Assembly: GCA_016204525.1 (NCBI GenBank)
Contig: JACQKO010000064.1
Location: 1 to 13,257, forward strand
Direction: 5' to 3'
Source of the DNA: Candidatus Levyibacteriota bacterium
Lineage (GTDB): Bacteria; Patescibacteriota; Microgenomatia; Levybacterales; GWA1-39-11
DNA length: 13,257 nt
The notes under the pieces were generated by a model. That model did no database searches, had not been told where the DNA came from, and worked only from the letters and a program-made list of their open reading frames with translations. Of this stretch, positions 5,843 to 13,254 are shown piece by piece. The position numbers and the translations under genes are program-made. Position 1 is the stretch's first letter. Each line of letters begins with the position of its first letter.

Positions 5843-6000
5843 TTAAAATACTTCCAATACTATAACTAATCTCCAATTGCCAATTTCCAATTTCCAGTTA
5901 GTCTTTAAATTGAACAATTTATCAATTGGATAATTAATTGGAAACTGGAAAATCGAAACTGGAAACTGAAAAGTATTGGTACTGTATTGGTAGTATTAAA
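5843..6000. repeat. Long imperfect palindrome between ATPase and permease genes
   Basis: About 155 nt that fold back on themselves. The outer arms, 5847-5861 and 5983-5997, pair at 13 of 15 positions. An alternative partner AGTATTGG (5972-5979) is perfectly complementary to 5854-5861. An inner stem TTTCCAGTT (5891-5899) pairs perfectly with AACTGGAAA (5943-5951). Near the tip AAATTG and CAATTT face each other around 5917-5930. The right arm has two direct copies of GAAACTGGAAA (5941-5951 and 5955-5965, period 14). The left arm carries tandem CCAATTTCC-like words. In the leftward transcript the 3' outer arm contains the permease GGAAG ribosome-binding site. Confidence 0.75.
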
Positions 6001-6035
6001 CATTGTCTAGAGCCTTAGTAATTAGGGCAATTAGG

Positions 6036-6716
6036 TTAATTTTTTAGTATTTTTCCGTCAGTGATTCTGACTATAATTTTGGCGTGTTTTGCGATTTCCG
6101 CTTCATGCGTAATTAAGATTATTGTTTTTCCTTGCCGGTTCAGATTTTTAAGGATTTTCATGACGTCCTGCCCGGATTTTGTGTCAAGGTTTCCGGTCGG
6201 CTCATCTGCGAGAATAAGTTCGGGGTCATTCATCAAAGCGCGTGCTATCGCAACGCGTTGTTGCTGTCCTCCCGAGAGCTGATTCGGCCGGTTATTTAAT
6301 CTGTCACCTAAGCCTAAAGTTTTAAGTATTTCTGTTGCTTTTTTTAGTCTCTGTGTTCTTGAGACCCCCGCATAAATTGACGGCAAAATTACATTTTCAA
6401 GAGTTGTTGCGCGAGGCAGAAGATTAAAGGACTGAAAAACAAATCCTATTGTTTTATTGCGAAGTTCTGCCAGCTCGTCTTCTCCAAACTTTGAAGTATC
6501 TATCCCGTTTAAAAAATATTTTCCCGAAGTAGTGCTATCAAGAAGGCCTATTATATTCATAAGTGTTGATTTACCGCTTCCCGAAGGTCCAATTATCGCA
6601 ATAAAATCGTTTTTATTAACCCTAAACGATATTCCGTTTAGAACATGCGTTGTCACGACGTCAGTTTTATATTGTTTTGTGATATTCAAAAGCCTTATGA
6701 TTTCTCTTTTTTTCAT
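6036..6716 (-). CDS. ABC transporter ATP-binding protein, LolD/MacB type
   Basis: 226 residues from ATG 6716. All ATPase motifs are intact: Walker A GPSGSGKST (43-51), Q-loop Gln95 in FVFQSFNLLP, signature LSGGQQQRVAIARAL (147-161), Walker B LILADEPTGNLD (167-178) with catalytic Glu172, and H-loop His204 in LITHE. FVFQSFNLLP, LSGGQQQRVAIARAL and ADEPTGNLD are typical of the LolD/MacB/SalX branch that partners FtsX-type permeases. It follows the membrane-fusion gene by 10 nt, and a TTG at 6737 would overlap that gene and add seven residues. I prefer the ATG because the family normally begins just before the LNITKQY strand. The cognate permease lies downstream beyond a long palindrome. Confidence 0.95.
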   Translation of the reverse strand: MKKREIIRLLNITKQYKTDVVTTHVLNGISFRVNKNDFIAIIGPSGSGKSTLMNIIGLLDSTTSGKYFLNGIDTSKFGEDELAELRNKTIGFVFQSFNLLPRATTLENVILPSIYAGVSRTQRLKKATEILKTLGLGDRLNNRPNQLSGGQQQRVAIARALMNDPELILADEPTGNLDTKSGQDVMKILKNLNRQGKTIILITHEAEIAKHAKIIVRITDGKILKN

Positions 6717-6726
6717 TAAGTTAGAT

Positions 6727-7851
6727 TTATCTTCCAAATCTTGCCCCGGGGATCCTTAAAAATCTTCCTATGGAGGGGAAACGCGAGCCCGCATTTGTAT
6801 CCAGGGTGACGCTTGAAGGCTCGATTACAACCTCATCGCCTTCCTCAAGCCCGCTTGAAACTTGAGCGCTTATATCATTCGCAAGGCCGATTTTTATTGT
6901 CTTTCTTCGAAAGTCCGCTTTTGTCTTTACGATTACTTTATCATCATTAACTATACTTGACAGCGGAATTATTAAAACATTGTCTTTTCTTGCAATTATG
7001 ATCTGGGCGTTGCCGTTCATGCCGACCCTGTATTGATAGTCAGTATTAGGTGGCATTTTTGCCTCGACGTTATAAGCGTTTCCGCCCGTTGAGGTTGAAT
7101 GGGTTACAAAATCAATGCTGTCAAGTAAGAGCTCAAGGTTTTTATCGGGAAACGGATCAAGGGTAAGTACAACTTTCTGGTTCTCCTTGACTTTTGAGAT
7201 ATCCGCCTCGTCCACCTCCATTGTGAATTTGAGGGACTCGGGGTCTGTGACGGTAAAGACGGTTTCCCCCGTAATATTCACTCCTGCGACTCTAACATCC
7301 GCCCGGGTTACGATCCCCGCAATAGGGGAAGTTAAAACAGACTGTTGTTTCACAAGATCCTGAAGCTCTACAGAATTAACAGCTTTTTCCAAATTCCACT
7401 GATTTCGCTCGAGTATCCTTTTCACCTCATTATTAAGGGCTTCTTGGGGCGTGCGATTCTGGTTATCTTCAAGTGTCTCATCAAAAGTGCTTCTCGCAAG
7501 TGAATAATCAAGAAGCGTTTTCTCAAGGGTTTTTTGAGCGGACCGCTGGTCCAAAACGGCAATTGCCTGGTAAGTATCTACGTAATCTCCCTTTCTAACT
7601 CCGAGCCATGCCAATTTTCCTGCGATCTGAAAAGAAAGGTCCACGCTTTTTTCGGCGGTAACAGTTCCGGTTATTGATATTGATTGGACAAGATCTCCCT
7701 TTTTGACTTTTTCGGTCAAGACAGGTTTTGGCGGAGCGGGGCTTGCGATAAAAAGCATGAATAGGACAAACAAAATAATTGCCGAAGACCAAATCCTGTG
7801 CCGGTCTATAAAATTAATTACTGTGTTTTTAAAATGATTAATTTTATTCAT
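6727..7851 (-). CDS. Membrane-fusion (MacA/HlyD-like) subunit of ABC exporter
   Basis: 374 residues. A short cytoplasmic N-terminus and one anchoring helix (about 20-37) lead into the strand VKKGDLVQSISITGTV. A biotinyl-lipoyl-like half domain contains LSFQIAGKLAWLGVRKGDYV. A helical hairpin of about 70 residues follows, then the second lipoyl half (SPIAGIVTRADVRVAGVNI), a beta-barrel with TDPESLKFTMEVDEADISKV, and a membrane-proximal domain ending about residue 350. The gene order fusion protein, ATPase, permease is that of MacA-MacB-type clusters. There is no TolC-type channel gene here, as expected for a monoderm CPR cell. It probably docks on the permease and forms the outer part of the export path. 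The ATG has no Shine-Dalgarno, but a strong extended -10 promoter lies just upstream. Confidence 0.93.
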   Translation of the reverse strand: MNKINHFKNTVINFIDRHRIWSSAIILFVLFMLFIASPAPPKPVLTEKVKKGDLVQSISITGTVTAEKSVDLSFQIAGKLAWLGVRKGDYVDTYQAIAVLDQRSAQKTLEKTLLDYSLARSTFDETLEDNQNRTPQEALNNEVKRILERNQWNLEKAVNSVELQDLVKQQSVLTSPIAGIVTRADVRVAGVNITGETVFTVTDPESLKFTMEVDEADISKVKENQKVVLTLDPFPDKNLELLLDSIDFVTHSTSTGGNAYNVEAKMPPNTDYQYRVGMNGNAQIIIARKDNVLIIPLSSIVNDDKVIVKTKADFRRKTIKIGLANDISAQVSSGLEEGDEVVIEPSSVTLDTNAGSRFPSIGRFLRIPGARFGR

Positions 7852-7870
7852 CTTTTTCAGGCAAGTGGAG

Positions 7871-7879
7871 ATTATAGCA
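7871..7879 (-). promoter_or_regulatory. Extended -10 promoter of the exporter operon
   Basis: On the minus strand TGCTATAAT (7879-7871) is a perfect extended -10 (TGnTATAAT). The -35 position 17 bp upstream (7899-7894, TTTTAA) is poor, as is common for extended -10 promoters. The start near 7864 gives a leader of about 13 nt. Confidence 0.6.
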
Positions 7880-8004
7880 TAATTATAGGGCTATTAAAAT
7901 AGGGCAAGAGTTTATTTTTGTCTTTTATAAATGGGATAATCAACAGCGAGTATTAAATATTATAGAACTAAAGTCGCCTAATTATTATAGGATTATTTTG
8001 CCAC

Positions 8005-8033
8005 TTGCAATTACGCAAATAGCATGGTACTAT
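8005..8033 (+). promoter_or_regulatory. Promoter of the giant surface protein gene
   Basis: TTGCAA (8005-8010), a 17-bp spacer ending in an extended TGG (8025-8027), and TACTAT (8028-8033). The start is expected near 8040, giving a leader of about 30 nt before ATG 8070. A reading frame open upstream to 7998 crosses this promoter, which argues that the real start is 8070. Confidence 0.5.
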
Positions 8034-8041
8034 CGCGCTAA

Positions 8042-8058
8042 GTGCTTTTTTGGAGCAC
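8042..8058 (+). promoter_or_regulatory. Leader hairpin before the giant gene
   Basis: GTGCT (8042-8046) pairs with AGCAC (8054-8058). The loop holds a T-run, and GGAG (8052-8055) lies half in the loop and half in the stem. A seven-T run (8063-8069) directly precedes ATG 8070. Hairpin plus T-run resembles a weak terminator or a ribosome-binding-site mask. Confidence 0.4.
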
Positions 8059-8069
8059 GATATTTTTTT

Positions 8070-11000
8070 ATGCAATTTAGGCAGGTAGGCAGAAAGTTCC
8101 TCACGTTTGTGGCTCTTCTTTCCATGGTGACTCAATCTATGAGTCCTTATTTATATGCACTGCCAAGAGTTGCATATGCGCAAGAAGTGGATTCGACAAG
8201 CTCACCACAAGCAGATACTCCAAGTGATACGCCTTCTGTTACGCCGGATCAAACGGATTCGACAAGCTCACCGCAGGCACAAGAAGTAACGCCTGCTCTG
8301 ACAGAGCCAACGGCTTCTGTCGCTGAACCAACACCTGAAGTATCTGTTACGCCTGAACCGACAAGCGAGTCAACTGTCGCACCACAGGAAAATCAGGAGA
8401 ACAATAACAGTCCACCCTCCGACTCCGCCGATAATAATTCGAATAATTCACAAACGCCAAATCCCACGGTAGATATTTCCCCAACTGGTTCAAGCTTGCA
8501 AGATAAAGAGGACGGATACCTTGATATTGTTATTCTTGAAAATACCGCTGCTCCTACTATAGACCTAAATTCATACGAGGCGCAGGAAAGCGCATCTTTG
8601 GTAACCGACAAGCCCGATTACGCGCCAACAGATACTGCAATTATTTCAGGAACAGGTTTTAGTCCAGGTGAAACATACACGCTCGTTATTACCTCCGAAG
8701 ACGAACCACCCGTTCATTTTGAAACATCTGTCACAGCCGATGAAAACGGATCTTTTGTTTATGCCTACCAATTAGACGGCAACTATAGGCCAAACTACAA
8801 AGTTGAAGTTAAAGACTCAGACGGCAATGTTATTACACATACCTCTTTCACCGATGCGACGCTTAAGCTTTATAAGGATGCCTCGCGCACGACTGAAGGT
8901 TACCAATTTGCATTAGGAGACACTGTTCATGCGCAAGCATCCGGCTTAAATACAAACCATGGATTTAAGTTTGACGTCAAGGACTTAGATGGTACAGTTA
9001 TACCCGGCACGACAACTATCTGTATTACAGGCGATGCCATACCGGGTTTTACATACACCACCACGGATATTTCTGACAACCGCGATTTCACCTTTGAATT
9101 ACACGAATGGAACAGCAACAACTGCAGTGGTAGTGAATCTGGGGGAAGTCCAATGACAAAGACTTTTAATGTAGCTTCCGCAACCGCCTATACAACCTCG
9201 GTTCTAACAGATGAAACTACAAGTTACGGAGTAGGCTCAACTGCCTATATTGTCGTTCGAGGGCTAGATCAGGGTAAAAATGATTGGAGTACTACTTGGA
9301 TTAAACCAGGTCCAACAGATGCGTGTGATAATTCCGGGGGTGGAGATCGACCGGATTCCAATTCAAACGGTGCGCTACCAGACGCAACGCCAGCGTATTT
9401 AGAGTATCCTCCAAGTGCGAATGATAACAAATGGAATGACCCTGATAGGTACGATGATGATTGTGAAGCATTTTCAGCGTCAAATGCAGGTGCCTGGAGA
9501 TTAGAGCTCAGAAAGGATGTCACCCACTCCGTGACTTTATCTGTTTTCACTCTCAGCCAACCGAACACTCCGCCATCGTTTGATGCGATTGCCGATCAAA
9601 CTGTGGATGAAAATTCCCCGTCACAAAATGTATCTATCACCAATGTTTTACCGGGCCCGTCAGGTGAATCAGGCCAGACAGTAATTATGTCAGCAACCTC
9701 AAGCAATCCAACTATTGTTCCGAATCCATCGGTCTCCGGAGCCGGTTCGACAAGAACGTTGACCTATACGCCAGCCAATAATCAATTTGGGACTGTAACA
9801 ATTACAGTTACTGCAAACGATGGGCAGTCAGAGAATAATACATTCTCTAGAACGTTTACGATTACGGTTAATCAGGACACTACGCCTCCGACTGATCCTC
9901 AAGATGTTCACTCAACCAGTCACGACATCGATACAGCTTCCTCAGACAATACAATCACCATGGCCTGGACTGTCGCTGGTTCAGCTCCGGGCGCAACCGA
10001 TGCAGGGAGCGGTGTCGATGGCTACTCTTTCAGTTTCACTACTGGTGTCGGAGATGTTCCTGATGTTACTAAGGACGCCGAAGAGGATACTATTGGCACC
10101 ACTAGTGATCTCCTAATTGACCAGAGTTGGTGGTTTCATTTAAGAACTGTTGATAACGAAGGCAACTGGACCTCAACAGTCCATGTTGGACCATATATTA
10201 TTGATACTACTGCTCCGTCAAGTGATATTGACTATCCTGTTGATGAGGAAACTTATACCGAAGACAGTTGGAATGGAGAAATACAAGGGACAGCAACTGA
10301 TGAGCCTTCTTCCGGAGTTTCGAAAGTTTACGTTTCTATTCAGGCTGATAACGGTGACTACTGGTGTGATGAAAACGAGTGTGGAGATGAATATGGTTGG
10401 TATAGCGAGGATGAGGGAGAAACGCTAAATGAGACAGATTTTAATTCGGAGAATGGGAATTGGTCATATGAATTTGACTTTATTTCCGAAGAGGGAACAC
10501 AGGGATATACGGTGCGGTCCCACGCAGAAGATAATGCCGGTAACCTTGAAGAAACCAACACTGTCCACTTTTATTTCCAGACGGACACGACCCCGCCAGT
10601 TTCGACAATTGACTCGCCACAAGAAGGTACTTTTTGGAATGAGCCGATTGAAATTTCCGGAAGCTCAACAGATGAGCCGGATACAACGGTTGATTATGTA
10701 AATTTTTATTACCGGACTTCCGGAGAAGTAGAAAATCCTTGGATTGAAATTCCCGGCTCCCAACAGAGCAATAAAGATGAGGAGGAGCCTTTCGAATGGA
10801 GTTTTAACTGGACACCAGATTCGGAGGGCACTTTTGATATTAAGGCAGAGGCGACGGACAAGGTGGGTAACATCGAGAACAGTCCGGTGGTCGAGTATGT
10901 AACTTATGATGTAACAGGACCGGTTGTTTCAACACCTTCGGCATCTCCTGACCCAACAAACCATCCACCGCAAATTTTAGCAGACGCCGTCGATGCCATT

Positions 11001-13124
11001 TCAAATATAGTTTCAGCTATATTTTCGGTTGACGACCCCGACTTTTTATTTGCTAAGCCACTTGAGGCTTTGGACGGTTTTTTTGGCTCTTTAGCCGAAA
11101 CTCTGTTTGGACCGGAGAACAGCAATGGCATGGATTATCCGGGTGAAGGATTACATACCCTTTATGTAGGAGCTTATGATGAGGCCGGCAACTTTGGCTC
11201 CAATTCCGGGCCGTTTACCGTCGATACAAATGCGCCAACAGTTGAATCTGCCCAAACACAGGATCAAGACGGAGATGGCTATATTGATGGAATCAAGCTT
11301 ACCTTTTCCGAAAACATTGACGACTCAAGGTTAAATCAGGGAGAAGCGGATGGTTGGGATGTTGATAATTATGATGGTGAGTCAATCGGTTCCGGAGAGA
11401 ATGTTAACGATAATATTCTCTTGCTGACATTTTCCGAGGGCGGTTCGCAAGATACTGGGACTACCCCGAATGTTTCCTATACCCAAAGTGATGGTGGCAG
11501 GGATGGTGACGGTGACATCCTTCTTAGCACTCATGATTTGAACGGTAATGAGCTTGCCTCAAATACGTGGAGTACAACAGACCGGGCGGCACCCACAAGT
11601 TCATTTAGCTCACCGCCAGAAGGCAGTTTTTGGAACGGGCCGATTGAGGCTTCCGGTTCATCAACTGACACGGACATACTTAGTGATGGCGATACGGTTG
11701 ATTTTGTTAGACTCTTCTGGCGTACGCACTCGGATAATGGGGATGAACTTGATGGGAGTGGGGATGAACTTGATGGGAATGACAATCCCTGGACAGAAAT
11801 TGATACCGACCCTGGAGAAGTCGGAACCCAGCCGCTAACAAATAGTGACAGGGTTGATCCCTTTAACTGGAGTTTTGACTGGACACCGCCTGAGGAGAAC
11901 AGCTTTGACATTAAGGCAGAGGCCACGGATACTGCCGGAAATACCGAGACCAGTCCAGTTGTAACCAATGTAACTTATGACACGACAGCGCCGGCTACCC
12001 CTTCAGCAGACCCTGCAGCCGGTGATTATACGAGCGATCAGGCAGTGACTCTATCAAGTAGCGACTTGTTAAGCGGGGTTGATAAGATTTATTACACTAG
12101 CGACGGATCGACTCCAGACAATACAAAAACTCTTTACTCTGACCCTGTAACAGTTGACAAAGATATGACTATTAAGGCAATTGCCTACGACTTGGCCGGC
12201 AATGCCAGTGAAGTGCTAAGTGCAGACTATGGAATTCCGCCTCAAATTTCTGCGGAAAGTTCAAGTTCGGTTTCGACTTCATCGGTAACTATTACTTGGA
12301 CAACTGACGAGTTGGCAACCTCGAGGGTTGTTTATGACACAGTTTCTCACGCTGTTTTAGGTGCTGCCCCAAATTATGGTTATGCGACTTCAACTATAGA
12401 GGTAGATACTGCGCCAAAAGTAACCTCTCACTCTGTTGAGATAGCAGATTTAACAGCCGGCACGACTTACTATTACCGTACAGTTTCCCATGGCTCGCCA
12501 GAGGCAGTCGGTGATGAGAACAGCTTTACAACTACCAGTCCTGCCGTAGCTGGTGCTACCACTTCCGGCGGCGGAGGAGACGGTGGAGGAGGTACCGCTT
12601 CGGCGCCTTCTTGTGATGATTCTAAGCCGGGCAGTGCGCCGACATTAACTGGTGCATCAGCAGGTACCAATAGTGTTACTTTGACTTGGTCAGAAGCTTC
12701 CGATCCGGTAACTTATTATCTGGCAACCTATGGTACATCTTCCGGCGCTCAGCAATTTGGTAATCCGCATGTTGGTGGCAAGGGAACTACAAGCTATACG
12801 GTTTCTGGTCTTTCTGGTGGAGTAACTTATTACTTTAAGGTAAGAGCCGGAAATGGATGTGCTCCCGGTGATTACTCCAATGAACTTTCAGCAGCGCCTG
12901 TAGGAGAATTTGTTCAGGGACCGGCACAGGGTTTTGCGCCGGGAGTTTTGGGAGAAGAAACTAAGAAAGAAGGGGAAGCTTTGGGTGAAGCAACTCCAAG
13001 CGGTGAACCAAAAGTGCAGGAGCAAAAAGGAACCGGATTATTTACTCCAAGAAATATTCTAACAGGAGCAGTTATTCTTATGATTCTTTTGCTAATCTAC
13101 CTCTGGTACAGAAAATCAAAATAG
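8070..13124 (+). CDS. Giant multi-domain membrane-anchored surface protein
   Basis: 1684 residues. A signal peptide (1-37, ending AYA before QE) is followed by a Pro/Ser/Thr/Glu-rich stalk (about 38-155). Modules then follow in order: an Ig-like domain with GTGFSPGE (about 177-261); a less clear region (262-500); a cadherin/Ig-like domain opening IADQTVDENS (about 505-605); an FN3-like domain (610-710); an Ig-like module starting DTTAPSS (711-840); an FWN-type module (841-948); an SNIVSAIFSVDDP module (948-1055); a segment with DQDGDGYIDG, resembling a calcium loop (about 1066); a second FWN module (1174-1304); a chitobiase-C-terminal-like domain with IYYTSDGSTP (1304-1389); and two FN3-like domains split by a Gly-rich linker (1390-1611). 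A linker, one transmembrane helix (about 1662-1680) and YRKSK end it. It is probably an adhesin or cell-contact protein. ATG 8070 is chosen because the signal peptide starts there. Confidence 0.9.
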   Translation: MQFRQVGRKFLTFVALLSMVTQSMSPYLYALPRVAYAQEVDSTSSPQADTPSDTPSVTPDQTDSTSSPQAQEVTPALTEPTASVAEPTPEVSVTPEPTSESTVAPQENQENNNSPPSDSADNNSNNSQTPNPTVDISPTGSSLQDKEDGYLDIVILENTAAPTIDLNSYEAQESASLVTDKPDYAPTDTAIISGTGFSPGETYTLVITSEDEPPVHFETSVTADENGSFVYAYQLDGNYRPNYKVEVKDSDGNVITHTSFTDATLKLYKDASRTTEGYQFALGDTVHAQASGLNTNHGFKFDVKDLDGTVIPGTTTICITGDAIPGFTYTTTDISDNRDFTFELHEWNSNNCSGSESGGSPMTKTFNVASATAYTTSVLTDETTSYGVGSTAYIVVRGLDQGKNDWSTTWIKPGPTDACDNSGGGDRPDSNSNGALPDATPAYLEYPPSANDNKWNDPDRYDDDCEAFSASNAGAWRLELRKDVTHSVTLSVFTLSQPNTPPSFDAIADQTVDENSPSQNVSITNVLPGPSGESGQTVIMSATSSNPTIVPNPSVSGAGSTRTLTYTPANNQFGTVTITVTANDGQSENNTFSRTFTITVNQDTTPPTDPQDVHSTSHDIDTASSDNTITMAWTVAGSAPGATDAGSGVDGYSFSFTTGVGDVPDVTKDAEEDTIGTTSDLLIDQSWWFHLRTVDNEGNWTSTVHVGPYIIDTTAPSSDIDYPVDEETYTEDSWNGEIQGTATDEPSSGVSKVYVSIQADNGDYWCDENECGDEYGWYSEDEGETLNETDFNSENGNWSYEFDFISEEGTQGYTVRSHAEDNAGNLEETNTVHFYFQTDTTPPVSTIDSPQEGTFWNEPIEISGSSTDEPDTTVDYVNFYYRTSGEVENPWIEIPGSQQSNKDEEEPFEWSFNWTPDSEGTFDIKAEATDKVGNIENSPVVEYVTYDVTGPVVSTPSASPDPTNHPPQILADAVDAISNIVSAIFSVDDPDFLFAKPLEALDGFFGSLAETLFGPENSNGMDYPGEGLHTLYVGAYDEAGNFGSNSGPFTVDTNAPTVESAQTQDQDGDGYIDGIKLTFSENIDDSRLNQGEADGWDVDNYDGESIGSGENVNDNILLLTFSEGGSQDTGTTPNVSYTQSDGGRDGDGDILLSTHDLNGNELASNTWSTTDRAAPTSSFSSPPEGSFWNGPIEASGSSTDTDILSDGDTVDFVRLFWRTHSDNGDELDGSGDELDGNDNPWTEIDTDPGEVGTQPLTNSDRVDPFNWSFDWTPPEENSFDIKAEATDTAGNTETSPVVTNVTYDTTAPATPSADPAAGDYTSDQAVTLSSSDLLSGVDKIYYTSDGSTPDNTKTLYSDPVTVDKDMTIKAIAYDLAGNASEVLSADYGIPPQISAESSSSVSTSSVTITWTTDELATSRVVYDTVSHAVLGAAPNYGYATSTIEVDTAPKVTSHSVEIADLTAGTTYYYRTVSHGSPEAVGDENSFTTTSPAVAGATTSGGGGDGGGGTASAPSCDDSKPGSAPTLTGASAGTNSVTLTWSEASDPVTYYLATYGTSSGAQQFGNPHVGGKGTTSYTVSGLSGGVTYYFKVRAGNGCAPGDYSNELSAAPVGEFVQGPAQGFAPGVLGEETKKEGEALGEATPSGEPKVQEQKGTGLFTPRNILTGAVILMILLLIYLWYRKSK
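8189..8272 (+). repeat. Repeated 18-bp word in the stalk-coding region
   Basis: GGATTCGACAAGCTCACC occurs at 8189-8206 and 8255-8272, exactly 66 bp apart and in frame, encoding DSTSSP each time. The sequence between is a low-complexity Pro/Ser/Thr/Asp stretch. Confidence 0.8.
10590..11980 (+). repeat. Duplicated FWN-type Ig-like module in the giant gene
   Basis: Two copies, about 10590-10915 and 11585-11980, share at protein level EG(T/S)FWN-PIE-SGSSTD, then VDxVxxxxRT, NPWxEI, a (E/D)PFxWSFxWTP block, and FDIKAEATDxxGNxExSPVV with VTYD at the end. DNA is clearly similar near both ends. Two unrelated modules lie between them, so this is an old intragenic duplication. Confidence 0.75.
11738..11779 (+). 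repeat. 21-bp tandem duplication in the giant gene
   Basis: Two adjacent 21-bp units, 11738-11758 and 11759-11779, differ at one base and encode GDELDGS then GDELDGN in frame. The near identity suggests recent slippage or duplication within the second FWN module. Confidence 0.85.
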
Positions 13125-13150
13125 TTATAGGATGATTTGAAGAGTAAGAC

Positions 13151-13175
13151 CTTAAAATTCCGGAAATTTTTAAAG
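13151..13175 (+). terminator. Possible terminator of the giant gene
   Basis: CTTAAAATT (13151-13159) pairs with AATTTTTAAAG (13165-13175) with two small bulges around a short loop containing CCGG. A T-rich stretch follows (to about 13192). It lies 27 bases after the stop. The stem is AT-rich and imperfect, so the call is tentative. Confidence 0.4.
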
Positions 13176-13196
13176 TTATCTTCTAGTTTTTCTAAA

Positions 13197-13220
13197 TATT
13201 AATAAAGGGCCTTTATAATA
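13197..13220. repeat. Small hairpin beside the exit promoter
   Basis: TATT plus ATAAAGG (13197-13208, one bulged A) pairs with CCTTTATAATA (13210-13220). It also contains a TATAAT (13214-13219). It could back up termination of the giant gene or be an operator-like palindrome for the next gene. Confidence 0.4.
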
Positions 13221-13225
13221 GGGTA

Positions 13226-13254
13226 TTGTAAAATTTAATACTTGGTATTATAAT
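13226..13254 (+). promoter_or_regulatory. Promoter reading out of the window
   Basis: TTGTAA (13226-13231), a 17-bp spacer and TATAAT (13249-13254), identical in both boxes and spacing to the isopentenyl phosphate kinase promoter. It predicts a rightward gene starting just beyond 13257. Confidence 0.6.

Noticed and set aside
8010..8060. A cyclic-di-GMP-type riboswitch before the giant gene, prompted by ACGCAAAT at 8013-8020
   Set aside because: Only that short word matches; the paired GGCAAA segment and the receptor helix are absent, and the predicted mRNA starts downstream of it.
7998..8069. 24-residue N-terminal extension of the giant protein from TTG 7998
   Set aside because: It places charged and aromatic residues before an otherwise standard signal peptide and runs across a good promoter and leader hairpin.
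11531..11968. 145-residue minus-strand frame inside the giant gene
   Set aside because: Ser/Val-rich antisense of an intact, well-recognised module-coding region.
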